Assembly (NCBI GenBank): GCA_020832965.1
Contig: JAJHRM010000004.1
Span: forward strand, 1 to 61,191
Source: Thermofilum sp.
GTDB lineage: Archaea; Thermoproteota; Thermoprotei; Thermofilales; Thermofilaceae
DNA length: 61,191 nt
Direction: 5' to 3'
The notes under the pieces were generated by a model, which did no database searches, had not been told where the DNA came from, and saw nothing but the letters and a program-made list of their open reading frames with translations. A program made the translations under genes and the position numbers. Positions within the stretch are counted from its first letter, which is position 1. Each line of letters begins with the position of its first letter. This document shows, in pieces, positions 26,187 to 35,324 of this stretch.

Positions 26187-27460
26187 ATGGATATGGAGGC
26201 AGGCGAGCTCCGGGCCCTGGGGGCGGGCTGGCAGGCGATGCTTGCTGAGCTGAGGTGGCGAGCTGAGAAGGCCTGCGGCGAGCTTGGCAGGCTGTTCAGC
26301 GAGCAAAAGAGGTACTTCCGCGAGAAGGCTGAACTCCTCATTGAAGAGCTGGGCCTCCCGCAAGCCAAGGCGTCGATGCTGCTGGACTTCGCTGAGAAAC
26401 TCGTCGAATGCTTAGACGAAGCTTACGCGCAAGCCGAGGCAAAGCTACGAAGGCTGCTAGCAGCCCTGGAGAAAGGCAGCGTGAGAGTGAAGCCCTCTCC
26501 ACGCAGAAAAAAGACCCTGCACATCATACCAGAAGGCGAAGAGTGGTACATAATCGCACAGCTACGCAGAAAAACCTGGCTGTTTGCTTTGCCAATACAC
26601 GGGATCACTGCAGAAGCAAGTTTCCCAGAGGTACTTGGCCTGGACGGCGAGGCCCTCCACTACCTCCAGGCGGGTTGAAAGGGCAAGTCGAGGGGGACGG
26701 CAGGGGTAGACCTCTAATGGTCACGACCAAGGCATGACAGGTCATGGCCTGGGCAAGCGTGCGGTACGGCTCCTTGCGGATCTACCTGAGCACCTTAAAC
26801 CTGAACGAGAAAGGACCAAGCCTTAGGTGGTACATAAGGGCGAAGAGCTGGGTTCAGCAGTGGCCTGGAAAAGAGGGCAAGAGGCTCGCGAAGCGGGTCG
26901 CGGAGCAGCATCCACTGGGGCATCTCGCGCGGTACCTCGGGGATGGGGAAAGACACTCACACAACCTCAGATTCGCGGTTGGAAACAGCGATGAAGTTAA
27001 ACCCAAGACGCTTGTCCCGGAAATGCTCAGGGCCGCGTACGATGTTGGCTATGGTGTATTGCTGGACCCGCTCGACAGCGATAGGTGGCTCACGTTGGAG
27101 AACCTCCAGCCGAAGCGAGACCCGGTGCACGCCACATTCCAGGGATGCGCCTTCTGGATAAACTACTACAAAGGTAACCGAACCTTGCAGGCATGCGCAC
27201 TATTCAAGGACCCGGAGGAGGCGTCAAGGATAGCCCGCGCGCTCGCAAAGCTGGGCGTAGAGGCGCGAATGCATCCATGGAAAACCGGCTACTACGCCCT
27301 AGAGCTCAGCGGGCGCTACGTGCTGAAAATGGCAGAGCTCTGCCCAGAGTGGCGCAGAGCACTCGGAGAGCTGGCGCAAAAACGTAACATGCAGCCGAAA
27401 ACACCAATGCTCCGCAGGCTACTCGAGCTCGCGGAAAACCCGCCCGCCTCACAGAACTAG
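26187..27460 (+). pseudogene. PaREP2-like family gene, broken by stops and a frameshift
   Basis: The copy begins at an ATG at 26187 (MDMEAGELRALGAG) and matches the intact paralogues. At 26676 a TGA stands where the others have a Trp codon after YLQAG. The homology then continues in another frame, with a further TGA for Trp near 26736, and remains open from 26744 to 27460, including the LAGLIDADG-like ARYLGDGERHS. Two nonsense changes plus a frameshift make a full-length product impossible. Each half is still a long open frame, which implies fairly recent decay. GCGCGCGC follows the stop within 15 bases. Confidence 0.8.
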
Positions 27461-27576
27461 AAAAGCTAAAGTGCGCGCGCTGAGAGCCTTAATGAAGACT
27501 GAGAAAAAGGGCATCTTTTTTACTACAATTTTTTTTAGAACGCCCCAGATTTTTTCTGAAACAGCAGAAAGCAAGG

Positions 27577-27584
27577 TTTATATT
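27577..27584 (+). promoter_or_regulatory. TATA box of 5S rRNA
   Basis: TTTATATT, preceded by a purine-rich BRE-like AGCAAGG, is centred about 27 nt before the 5' end of the 5S rRNA. The gene therefore has its own promoter, away from the 16S/23S genes. Confidence 0.7.
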
Positions 27585-27607
27585 GCCGGCCAGGCATACA
27601 GTGAAAT

Positions 27608-27728
27608 GCCGCGTACGCTCATAGTGCCGAGGCAACACCGGATCCCATCAGAACTCCGAAGTTAAGCTCGGCACGCACGGTGAGTAGTGAGGTCTGCGGC
27701 CTCGCGAAAGCCGTGTGGCGTACGCGGC
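27608..27728 (+). rRNA. rrf: 5S ribosomal RNA
   Basis: The terminal helix pairs GCCGCGTACGC at the 5' end with GCGTACGCGGC at the 3' end. Internally the universal loop B/helix III sequence is present (CCGGATCCCATCAGAACTCC followed by GAAGTTAAGC). The length of about 121 nt matches. It stands alone, with no 16S or 23S gene in the window, as is common in crenarchaea. A pyrimidine run (TTCCCTCCTTTT) after the 3' end may stop transcription. Confidence 0.95.
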
Positions 27729-27971
27729 TTCCCTCCTTTTGGAAATAGAGGCGTGCCTCAGGAGATTCTCTTGTTTTCTTCATGCTAATCACAATTTGCA
27801 GGTGCTCTCTTTTATCTTCTAAGCTCTCCTTCTTCGCTTCATCATCGGAGCGCGCACAGAGGAAAGCGCCCCTCATAGCCCGCTCCTAGGAATATTCGCA
27901 ATTTCTTCAACCTCATTTTCTCAGCTAGCATAGGTTTATTTCTTGGGGGTTTCACCTTGTGGCGGGTTGCC

Positions 27972-28997
27972 ATGGGTTTAAGTGTTGGTGTGGTAGGTGT
28001 CGGTCGCTGGGGGCGTAATCATGTCCGCGTTTTAGCGTCTCTTCGAGAAATGGTTAGCAGGATTGTGGTTGTGGATGTTGATGCCAAGAGAGCGAGGAGT
28101 ATAGCGGAAATGTTTAACATTGATTCTTACTACGCTTCGCTTGATGAGCTCCTTCTGCATGAAAAGGACTTGGATGCGGTAATCGTGGCTGTCCCCACTG
28201 TGCATCACTTTGAGGTAGCTTCTCAGGCTTTGGAGTATGCAGATGTGCTGGTTGAAAAACCTCTAGCCGCGACGCTTGAGGAAGGATATGAACTTATAGA
28301 TAGGGCAGCGAGGTACGGCAGGAAACTCGCTGTGGGTCATATTGAAAGGTTTAACCCCATAGTTGAAGCTGCGCATCACCTGGTTAAAGGAAAGGAAATA
28401 CTGAGTATTGATGCTAAGAGGCTTGGTCCCGGACCTGCCAGGGACTATACACTGAACCTGGGGGTTGCGCATGATCTCCTGGTCCACGATGTGGACATTT
28501 CTAACATGTTCATGGAAAGGTTCCCCACGAGCGTGTTTGCCTACAAGTTTTTGAGTAAAGGTTTTCCCTACGAGGTGGAGCTGGCTGCATTCTTCAACTA
28601 CCCGGAGGGGAGGTTTGCGTCTCTAATTGCAAGCTGGAGAACCTCGCCTAGCTATAAGCATAGGAGCCTCACTATTCGAACGCACGACTCGGTCCTCAGG
28701 GTTGACTACATATTGAGAAGAATAATCGTTGATAAGGGCGTCGAGCAGATTCCTCGCGACGAACTCGCAACATCAGTATTTTCTGAGCAAAGCCTCATAG
28801 AAATATCCTACCTACAGGAAGAACCTCTAAAGGCAGAAATAAGGGATTTTCTTGAAGCCGTCAAGCGCAATAAAAGGCCGAAAGTGGACGGATTATTAGG
28901 TTACGCTGCTCTCAAATGCATACTCAAAGCGCTTGAGGCCTCCGAGAAGCTAAGACCAGTAGAGATTGATTGGGGCGATGTTGGACGCTTCCTCTAG
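27972..28997 (+). CDS. Gfo/Idh/MocA family NAD(P)-dependent oxidoreductase
   Basis: This 341-residue protein has the N-terminal Rossmann motif VGVVGVGRWGRNHVRVL, the family EKPLA motif around residue 95 and the C-terminal alpha/beta domain of sugar dehydrogenases. The substrate is probably a sugar or sugar nucleotide, possibly for surface glycans; this cannot be told from sequence. Two starts compete: TTG at 27957, one TATA spacing after GGTTTATTTC (about 27928), and ATG at 27972. It is convergent with the next gene, with GCGCGCGCT in the 18-bp gap. Confidence 0.85.
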   Translation: MGLSVGVVGVGRWGRNHVRVLASLREMVSRIVVVDVDAKRARSIAEMFNIDSYYASLDELLLHEKDLDAVIVAVPTVHHFEVASQALEYADVLVEKPLAATLEEGYELIDRAARYGRKLAVGHIERFNPIVEAAHHLVKGKEILSIDAKRLGPGPARDYTLNLGVAHDLLVHDVDISNMFMERFPTSVFAYKFLSKGFPYEVELAAFFNYPEGRFASLIASWRTSPSYKHRSLTIRTHDSVLRVDYILRRIIVDKGVEQIPRDELATSVFSEQSLIEISYLQEEPLKAEIRDFLEAVKRNKRPKVDGLLGYAALKCILKALEASEKLRPVEIDWGDVGRFL

Positions 28998-29015
28998 CGA
29001 TTCTTCTGGCGCGCG

Positions 29016-30005
29016 CTAGTAGCATAGCTTAAACCATATTGATGCAAGCGCCCTCAGTAGCCTGTCTTCCCTGAAGAGCTCCGACTCTGTAATAGCCAGT
29101 CCCGGCATCAGTTTGCATGGATCACTTTTCTCGATAAAGCCTGCAAGTACCTCTCCAAGCTTGCTTGACTCGTTTCCAAGAAGCTTACAGAAAACCCCCT
29201 CTATCTTTCTTTCCCTTCTTGACAGCAGAATTCTGCAGAAACTTCCCTCATTGAGCGCCACTTTTACGGAGGTCTCTCCCACTGGCGAACCAAAGAAGGC
29301 AAGCAAGAGCTTGCCCGTGTCCTCAATAATCCGCAATGGGATCGGCTTCCCGATTTTTGCGTCGAGACCTAGAATTCTGAGAGCTATATATGCTGCCCAT
29401 TGGGTTACGTTCTCGTCGAAGAATGGGTAGACCCTTATCTCCTCCCTGACCCCGCTGGGAGCCGAGAAAGTAATGACGCCAGGCCTGCACAGCTCCCCTG
29501 AGTGGGGATCGGGCATGTCAGAAGTAATCATTGATTGTTCGGAGAGGTACGAGTTCAGCTGATCCAGGAATTCTCGAGGAGCATCGTCGTTTACTGGTCC
29601 GCACACCTTCACATCTAGCCCAGCTCTTTTAGCATAGAGAGCTATTTGTGCGGAGTGAAGACATGGGGGCAGCACAATTTTTCCTTTTGATTTAACCACG
29701 CTTAGCAAGCCATCACTCAGGGAAATACTGGTGTTCTCCAGCCTCGGCTCCTCCACGTGGACGTGGAAACACTGAGAGGCATGCTCGTTCGTGTTCAAGC
29801 ACGGGTAGTAAAGAACATTAAAGGCTTCCCTGGAAAGGATCGCCAGCGCGTTGGTATTAACGAGTCTTAGCGACCTCGGACCCGTAACTTGCCTTTCAAG
29901 TTCTTCCTCTAGGATAATCTTAACTCTGGGCGAGAACTTCCTCAGCCAATACGAAAATACAGTGGCAAAGTAACTGGAGCCCCTCACGGCGACACAAGGC
30001 CACAT
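29016..30005 (-). CDS. Conserved-looking hypothetical protein, 329 aa
   Basis: The product (MWPCVAVRGSSYFATVFSYW...) is a soluble mixed alpha/beta protein with ten or so cysteines and no motif I can assign. The ATG at 30005 is preferred to an upstream codon because a minus-strand TATA (GTTTTATATTTTT, about 30029-30041) sits one spacing before it. The TGA/TAG-bounded frame is long and codon use is normal for the window, so it is a real gene. Confidence 0.65.
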   Translation of the reverse strand: MWPCVAVRGSSYFATVFSYWLRKFSPRVKIILEEELERQVTGPRSLRLVNTNALAILSREAFNVLYYPCLNTNEHASQCFHVHVEEPRLENTSISLSDGLLSVVKSKGKIVLPPCLHSAQIALYAKRAGLDVKVCGPVNDDAPREFLDQLNSYLSEQSMITSDMPDPHSGELCRPGVITFSAPSGVREEIRVYPFFDENVTQWAAYIALRILGLDAKIGKPIPLRIIEDTGKLLLAFFGSPVGETSVKVALNEGSFCRILLSRRERKIEGVFCKLLGNESSKLGEVLAGFIEKSDPCKLMPGLAITESELFREDRLLRALASIWFKLCY

Positions 30006-30264
30006 AGGCGCGCTGGATTGTACGGCCCAAAAATATAAAACTGTTCCATAGCCCTGCAACGTTGCACATATACCTCTGCATGGATAACAAGTAACAGCGA
30101 ACTCCGGAGGGTAGGGATGAGCCAGGCAGCCTAGCGTACAGCCTGTAAAAACCTGCGGTATCCGCCCTCTAAAAAGCCTTTTCGCACACCCTCATCCTCG
30201 GGGCGCCTCAGGCAGGGGTAGCCCAGCCCTCTGCCGCAGGCCAACGCTACAGCTGGTATCCGCC

Positions 30265-30300
30265 AGCGCGCGCCATCTGTTACCCCGCCTTATCGCAGGG
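30265..30300 (-). mobile_element. Right end of the intact tnpB element
   Basis: Immediately after the tnpB stop (minus strand) comes AACCCTGCGATAAGGCGGGG, then TAACAGATGGCGCGCGCTGG. This is nearly identical to the right ends at 10150-10185, 1828-1916 and 3391-3476 and is the expected location of the guide-RNA scaffold/guide junction in IS605-type elements. The flank 30060-30264 has no gene. Confidence 0.65.
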
Positions 30301-31668
30301 TTATGGTTTTATGGGCTTTACTCTGCTGGGTGTTGGTAGAAAGCTGAGCACCCTGATGTGCTCCGGTAGCCTCGCTTTAATGCCGAGCGCTTCCAGCCCC
30401 CTTGCCATGATGCCTAAGCCGCTGTTCACGTCGCTGTGCATCGTGTGCCCGTGCGGGCAAGTGACTAGCCCTCTGGGCTTCCTCACAACCACGCACCCGT
30501 GGTAAGCGCACTCCCTCGATGTGCCGTCCTCGCTGACGGCGATGGCTGGGATGCCGGCGCTCTCCAGCGTCGTTGCGAGCCTCAGCACCAGCCTTTGCTG
30601 GCTCCACATGTTCGTGTTGCCCTTCCCAGGCTTCTCATGCGAGATACCCCAAGGGTATCCTATGAAGACGATGCCAATGTTCCTCTTGAGAGCCTCGCTC
30701 CTCAGGTGCGCTGCCGCGTTGGCGAAGGTTTGGTCGCGGCGCCTCTTTCTCTTGTCGTAGAGGCGCCTGCGCTCCTCCACAAGCACGCTTTTGGTAGCCT
30801 CCTCCGCCCTGGGGTCTGAAAGCGCCCTGTCGATTGCCGCTATCCTGCGCTCGAAGTAGAAGTAGTCGCTCTTCAGCGCTGAGCCCTTGTACAGCAGCGC
30901 CTCTCCGCTGCTTGCAACGGCGGCGACCAGCACCTCCCTTCCTAGATCGATTCCCATGAATTCGCGTCCGCTGTGCCTCCCCTCAAGCAGCACCCTCACG
31001 CTGATGTGCGCGTACCACCTCTTCTTCACTGGGTCGTAGATGATCTCCAGGCGCCCGCGCTTAGCCCCAGGCCTTGTAAGCCACCTGAGCTTGCCAGTGA
31101 AGGGCACATCTATGTTCCAGTATCCTAGGTGGATTACTCTCCTCTCAGCGTCGATGCGGTAGTTGTCTGCGCGGACGATGACTATTGGTTGCCTCTCGCC
31201 GCCTCTCTTCCTGTACCCCGGAGGCCCAGGCTTGAGCCAAGGAGGCAGCTCTCCCTCCCTCTTTTTCTTCAAAAGTTCGGCGAAGCTTCTCCAGGCCTCG
31301 CCGATCTTCCTAAGTGCTTCATCGAAGTTCATCGAACCAAGTACCTTTTTGATCTCCAGGTACTCGGGGAGCCTCTTCGCAAGCTCCCTAGCGACCTTCA
31401 CGTCCTTCTCTATCTTGCCGCCCTCGAAGAACAGCTTCCTGCGCCTGTAGTTCTCCATGTTGATCAGCCGCGCTGTTTGGTCGCCGACGAAGCGGAGCAG
31501 CTCCTCTTGCTGAGGCGCTGGGAGCAGGCGCACCACGTCGCACCGCCCAACCTGGACCCCACTCACCCCGCCGCCGTAGCAGCAGGGATCACCCGTAGCT
31601 CCCCAAAGGAGCAGGGCCCAGGCATTCAGCGGCACGACCCGCACGCTGCTCCCCCGCGCTAGTAGCAA
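30301..31668 (-). CDS. TnpB (IS605 OrfB-like RNA-guided nuclease family), full copy
   Basis: The open frame is 455 codons; translation probably starts at a GTG inside the first 45 codons (VQVGRCDVVRLLPAPQQ is the normal N-terminus), because the TATA box (CATATAAAGG, minus strand, about 31680-31690) places the transcript start near 31655. RuvC-I is FMGIDLGREVLV. The canonical RuvC-II glutamate position reads IVFIGYPWG, without Glu, while a SEDGTS precedes the zinc knuckle (ECAYHGC and TCPHGH). RuvC-III is HSDVNSG. TnpB proteins are RNA-guided nucleases carried by IS605-type transposons; no tnpA lies nearby. Confidence 0.85.
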   Translation of the reverse strand: MLLARGSSVRVVPLNAWALLLWGATGDPCCYGGGVSGVQVGRCDVVRLLPAPQQEELLRFVGDQTARLINMENYRRRKLFFEGGKIEKDVKVARELAKRLPEYLEIKKVLGSMNFDEALRKIGEAWRSFAELLKKKREGELPPWLKPGPPGYRKRGGERQPIVIVRADNYRIDAERRVIHLGYWNIDVPFTGKLRWLTRPGAKRGRLEIIYDPVKKRWYAHISVRVLLEGRHSGREFMGIDLGREVLVAAVASSGEALLYKGSALKSDYFYFERRIAAIDRALSDPRAEEATKSVLVEERRRLYDKRKRRRDQTFANAAAHLRSEALKRNIGIVFIGYPWGISHEKPGKGNTNMWSQQRLVLRLATTLESAGIPAIAVSEDGTSRECAYHGCVVVRKPRGLVTCPHGHTMHSDVNSGLGIMARGLEALGIKARLPEHIRVLSFLPTPSRVKPIKP

Positions 31669-31830
31669 TATTGGACCCCTTTATATGGTTAGCTCCCCCT
31701 CCCGCTCCTCCGCCTCCTCGGCGCCGCCCTCGCCAGGGCGGTCTCGATGGCGCTGACGGGCCTCTCCCTTGCCGCAGCGCGCGCACGCCCAGGGTAGAAG
31801 CCGTAAAGCCGTGGTGAGGCTCTCGGCGGG
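31669..31830 (-). mobile_element. Left flank and promoter of the intact tnpB element
   Basis: The minus strand reads GAGCTAACCATATAAAGGGG, a strong TATA context, preceded by a hairpin-forming CCGCCCTGGCGAGGGCGG. A diverged copy of this whole block occurs on the plus strand at about 36510-36650, which identifies it as element-derived. No protein gene is supported in 31669-31937. Confidence 0.55.
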
Positions 31831-31937
31831 TGCCCTCAGGGCGTGCTACAGTTAAGGGGGCTGGTTATGAGCTTGCAGAATAAAGGGCTGATTGAGAGGG
31901 TGCTTGCAAAGTGTGGTCAGGGAAGCAAAAATAAAGC

Positions 31938-32069
31938 TCACAACTGTGTGAGGGAGTATTTCTTCCCGCACTTCCAGCAGACAAGCTCGCCGCCCTTGGT
32001 GAGCTGGAGGAGCAAAGCGTCGCAGCACGGCGGGCGTGGCCACGTTTTCACTACGTCACCTATGCTCAT
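31938..32069 (-). CDS. Tiny zinc-ribbon protein, 43 aa
   Basis: The gene reads MSIGDVVKTWPRPPCCDALL and ends KCGKKYSLTQL. Two cysteine pairs (PPCCDAL and VCWKCGKKY) are spaced as in minimal zinc ribbons. The ATG overlaps the stop of the upstream 63-aa gene by ATGA (32066-32069), which argues strongly that both are translated and coupled. Function is unknown. Its size puts it below usual gene-calling cut-offs. Confidence 0.65.
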   Translation of the reverse strand: MSIGDVVKTWPRPPCCDALLLQLTKGGELVCWKCGKKYSLTQL

Positions 32070-32257
32070 GCGCGCGCTAGCTGCGCCACAGCTAGGTCAA
32101 GCTCTTTCTCTACCTTTCTGAGCTCCTCCTCTGCTTTAATATTCCTACAGTAGCCAGGCTCCTCCTCAGGGTACATACGCCTAGAAAGCTCATGAGCCAT
32201 CTTAGACAGCTCAGCAATTCTCAGGTGTAGCTTGTTTGCTGCATTAAACTTTGGCAC
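32066..32257 (-). CDS. Small coiled-coil protein, 63 aa (possible KEOPS Pcc1/Cgi121-unrelated small subunit)
   Basis: This helical protein (MPKFNAANKLHLRIAELSKM, then EEELRKVEKELDLAVAQLARA) is predicted to be two helices forming a hairpin or coiled coil. I do not recognise its family, and the KEOPS wording in the call is only to say that it does not match those subunits. The C-terminal Ala-Arg-Ala is encoded by a GCGCGCGC motif. The four-base overlap with the downstream zinc-ribbon gene indicates an operon of two tiny genes whose products may interact. Confidence 0.6.
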   Translation of the reverse strand: MPKFNAANKLHLRIAELSKMAHELSRRMYPEEEPGYCRNIKAEEELRKVEKELDLAVAQLARA

Positions 32258-32415
32258 CTTAATAAAGCGCGCGCTTTAAGTAAATCGGATTAAAGAAAAA
32301 AGGCTCTTTTAAGGATTTAAAGCTTCTTCAGCCTCTTTCAGAATATTTAGTACACGCGCTTTCTGCGCGTGGAGCTAGCCACAAGGTATTTGTGCTGGCT
32401 TAAAATTAAGTTCTT

Positions 32416-33609
32416 GTGATTCAGATCGGCATAGTGGGGAAGCCGAATACCGGGAAGTCCACCTTTTTCGCGGGAGCAACGCTCATAGATGTTAAGAGAG
32501 CACCATACCCGTTTACAACAATCAAGCCGAATGTTGGCGTCGGCTACGTCAGGACCGAGTGTGTCTGCAAGGAACTAGGAGTAAGAGACAGCCCGCGCAA
32601 TTCCATATGTATTGATGGGTGGAGGTTTATTCCTGTAGAACTAATAGATGTTGCTGGCCTTGTGCCTGGGGCCTGGGAGGGCAGAGGTTTGGGAAACATG
32701 TTCCTAGACCACCTGCGGAGGGCTCCTGTCCTTATCCACGTCGTTGATGCCAGCGGCTCTACAGATGAGGAGGGGCAGCCCGTGCCTCCGGGGACCCGCG
32801 ACCCATTAGAAGACGTAGCTTTTCTGGAAAAGGAGCTGGAGATGTGGGTTTACCAGATCATTAGCAAGGACTGGGAGAAAATATCGAAACTCATAGATTT
32901 TCAGAGGAACTACGATGAGTTATACTCAAAGTTCACAGGGCTAGGAATAAGCTCCTGCCTGGTGGACAGGGCAATCGACGAACTCGGGCTCAGAGGTAAA
33001 AAGGCAACGAGCTGGTCCCAGAGCAATTTACTCGATCTCATAAGATTCTTGTTGAAAAAAGCTAAGCCCATTGTGATAGCAGCGAACAAGGCAGACCTAG
33101 ACGTTTCCGTCGATAACATTAAGCGGATGACTCAAGAATTAAAGGGCTACGAGGTAATACCAACCTCCGCCGAGGCGGAGCTCGCCCTAAGAAAAGCGGG
33201 GAAAGCCGGGCTGGTCAGGTACCTACCAGGGGACGGCGATTTTGAGGTGACAGGTAATCTGACGCGCGAACAGATGAGAGCGCTTGAGTACATACGTGAA
33301 AAAGTCCTAAAACGTTGGGGGTCAACAGGCGTACAGAGAGCAATTAACACCGCTGTTTTTGATAAGCTGGGCATGATCGTTGTTTTTCCAGTTGAAAACG
33401 AAAAAATGTTTTCTGACTCGAAAGGAAACGTGCTTCCAGACGCGTTACTTGTAAGCGGCGACTCAACACCTAAAGACCTAGCATTCGAAATACACACGGA
33501 AATCGGGAAGCGGTTCGCATTCGCGATCGACGCAAGGACTGGGAGACGCCTTTCAAGCAACGACAAATTATCACACCGCATGGTAGTGAAAATTGTAACA
33601 TCCCACTAA
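32416..33609 (+). CDS. YchF/Obg-like GTPase with C-terminal TGS domain
   Basis: This 397-residue P-loop protein has G1 GIVGKPNTGKST (about 4-15), G2/G3 region with LIDVAGLVPGAWEGRGLG, G4 AANKADLD (about 222) and a C-terminal TGS-like domain ending VVKIV. It belongs to the archaeal YchF/DRG-like group of translation-associated GTPases that bind ribosomes. The GTG start is preceded by a TATA-like TTAAAATTAAG less than 20 nt away, so the start or promoter assignment is a little uncertain. It lies 21 bp upstream of the ECF transporter operon. Confidence 0.9.
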   Translation: MIQIGIVGKPNTGKSTFFAGATLIDVKRAPYPFTTIKPNVGVGYVRTECVCKELGVRDSPRNSICIDGWRFIPVELIDVAGLVPGAWEGRGLGNMFLDHLRRAPVLIHVVDASGSTDEEGQPVPPGTRDPLEDVAFLEKELEMWVYQIISKDWEKISKLIDFQRNYDELYSKFTGLGISSCLVDRAIDELGLRGKKATSWSQSNLLDLIRFLLKKAKPIVIAANKADLDVSVDNIKRMTQELKGYEVIPTSAEAELALRKAGKAGLVRYLPGDGDFEVTGNLTREQMRALEYIREKVLKRWGSTGVQRAINTAVFDKLGMIVVFPVENEKMFSDSKGNVLPDALLVSGDSTPKDLAFEIHTEIGKRFAFAIDARTGRRLSSNDKLSHRMVVKIVTSH

Positions 33610-33630
33610 GAGTGAGGAGTAGCACGGGCT

Positions 33631-34488
33631 ATGCGGGAGAAGCTTGTCGAACTAAGAGGCGTGTCGTACAAGTACCCAGACACAGAGACATTCACCCTCC
33701 GAGACATAAGCCTGGAAGGCTACAGGGATGAGCTCATCCTGCTCATCGGTCCAAGCGGATGCGGGAAAAGCACGCTTGCAAGGATATTCAACGGGCTCAT
33801 CCCAAACTTCTACGGGGGCACACTCCTAGGGGACATAGATATAGCCGGCTACGACCCCAGGAAGACGCCCACCGCTAAGTTTGCTAAAATCGTTGGCTTC
33901 GTCTTCCAGAACCCCGAGAACCAATTGTTCTTCAACAGTGTTGAGCGCGAATTAGCCTTTGGGCTGGAAAACCTCGGAGTACCCCCCAGTGAAATAAGAG
34001 AAAGAGTCGAAGCTGCACTAAGAGAGTATGGAATCGAGGACCTGCGCTCTCGCTCTCCATTTGAGCTGAGCAGTGGGCAGCAGCAAAAAGTTGCGCTAGC
34101 GTCCGTCATGATCATGCAACCCCAGATACTCATACTAGACGAACCCACGGCTAACCTGGATCCCCTATCCGCGCTAAAGATACTCGGGTTAATCGCCAAA
34201 AAAACTAGGGAATACAGGATGCTAACGATCCTAATCGAACATAGACTGGAGATCGCTCTCCAGTTCGCCTCGAGAGTTGTCGTTATGCAAGAGGGAAGGA
34301 TCATTGCTGACGGTCCACCCCTCGAAACGGTCCTAGAGGCAGAGTACATTGTAGGAGCACCAGCCATCATCCAGTTAATCAAAAGAGCAAGGGCGAGTGG
34401 CCTGCCCCTAAACCCTGCTAGACTCATACCAGAATCTTTAGCTGTAGAAGTCACTCGAAGAATGCGGGAAATGAGAAGGTATGAATGA
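33631..34488 (+). CDS. ECF transporter ATPase (EcfA/CbiO type), first
   Basis: This 285-residue ABC ATPase has Walker A GPSGCGKST, Q-loop FQNPENQLFF (the ENQ form is typical of ECF ATPases), the signature LSSGQQQKVALA and Walker B ILILDEPTANLD. With the next two genes it forms the energy-coupling module used by substrate-binding EcfS proteins to import vitamins or metals. It overlaps the next gene by eight bases. No EcfS gene lies next to it, so the module is probably shared by S components encoded elsewhere. Confidence 0.92.
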   Translation: MREKLVELRGVSYKYPDTETFTLRDISLEGYRDELILLIGPSGCGKSTLARIFNGLIPNFYGGTLLGDIDIAGYDPRKTPTAKFAKIVGFVFQNPENQLFFNSVERELAFGLENLGVPPSEIRERVEAALREYGIEDLRSRSPFELSSGQQQKVALASVMIMQPQILILDEPTANLDPLSALKILGLIAKKTREYRMLTILIEHRLEIALQFASRVVVMQEGRIIADGPPLETVLEAEYIVGAPAIIQLIKRARASGLPLNPARLIPESLAVEVTRRMREMRRYE

Positions 34489-35320
34489 AGAAGCAGAGAG
34501 AATAATCGAGGTAGAGGAGGTGTTTTTCGAATACCCTGACGGTGTTCAAGCTCTTAGAGGCGTGACAACCCACGTGGCGAGGGGAGAAATTGTAGCTCTC
34601 ATGGGCGAGAACGGGGCCGGCAAGACAACGCTCATCAAGCACTTTAACGGTTTACTCAAGCCGACGAGGGGGACCGTGAAGGTTAAAGGTAGGGACACGC
34701 GCAGAGTAAGCGTTGCCGAGTTATCCAAAACAGTAGGCATTGTTTTCCAGAACCCAGACCATCAGCTATTCGCGGAAACCGTATTCGACGAAGTTGCCTT
34801 CCCCCTCAGGAACTTTGGCTTCCCAGAGGACGTCGTGGAGAGGAGGGTGAAGTGGGCTTTAAACATTCTTGAGCTGTATCAGTATAGAGACAGGTCCCCC
34901 TTCCTGCTCAGCGTGGGTGAGAGGAAGAGGCTGGCAATAGCCTCGATCCTAGCCTACGACCCAGAGGTTATTGTCCTAGACGAACCTACTGCTGGTCAAG
35001 ACTACCTCCAAAAGGAGAAAATTTCCGAGATAATCAAGTTGCTACGCCTTATGGGTAAAACGATTGTTATTGTTACACATGACGTAGAATTCGTGGTCAC
35101 GTACGTTCAAAGGATAATTGTCATGTCTCAGGGGAGAATAATCGCGGAAGGACCTCCAAGCGAAGTATTGACCGACTTTGCAACGCTACGAAGGAGTAAG
35201 CTGCTGCCTCCCCAGTGCGTAAGAATAGCACGCGCTCTTTATGGAAAAACAGTCCTAAGCGATTACAGGTACCTCACAGTGGATGAACTGCACAGAAAAA
35301 TTTTCGAAGAGCTGAGGTGA
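34481..35320 (+). CDS. ECF transporter ATPase (EcfA/CbiO type), second
   Basis: This 279-residue ABC ATPase has Walker A GENGAGKTT, the Q-loop FQNPDHQLFAETV, a slightly unusual signature LSVGERKRLAIA, Walker B VIVLDEPTAGQD and the switch histidine in VTHDVE. The heterodimer partner is the upstream gene. The coding regions overlap, so stoichiometric expression is likely. EcfT follows after four bases. Confidence 0.92.
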   Translation: MNEEAERIIEVEEVFFEYPDGVQALRGVTTHVARGEIVALMGENGAGKTTLIKHFNGLLKPTRGTVKVKGRDTRRVSVAELSKTVGIVFQNPDHQLFAETVFDEVAFPLRNFGFPEDVVERRVKWALNILELYQYRDRSPFLLSVGERKRLAIASILAYDPEVIVLDEPTAGQDYLQKEKISEIIKLLRLMGKTIVIVTHDVEFVVTYVQRIIVMSQGRIIAEGPPSEVLTDFATLRRSKLLPPQCVRIARALYGKTVLSDYRYLTVDELHRKIFEELR

Positions 35321-35324
35321 AAGC

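Noticed and set aside
27619..27876. Minus-strand frame across the 5S rRNA
   Set aside because: It overlaps the rRNA gene and has no supporting signal.
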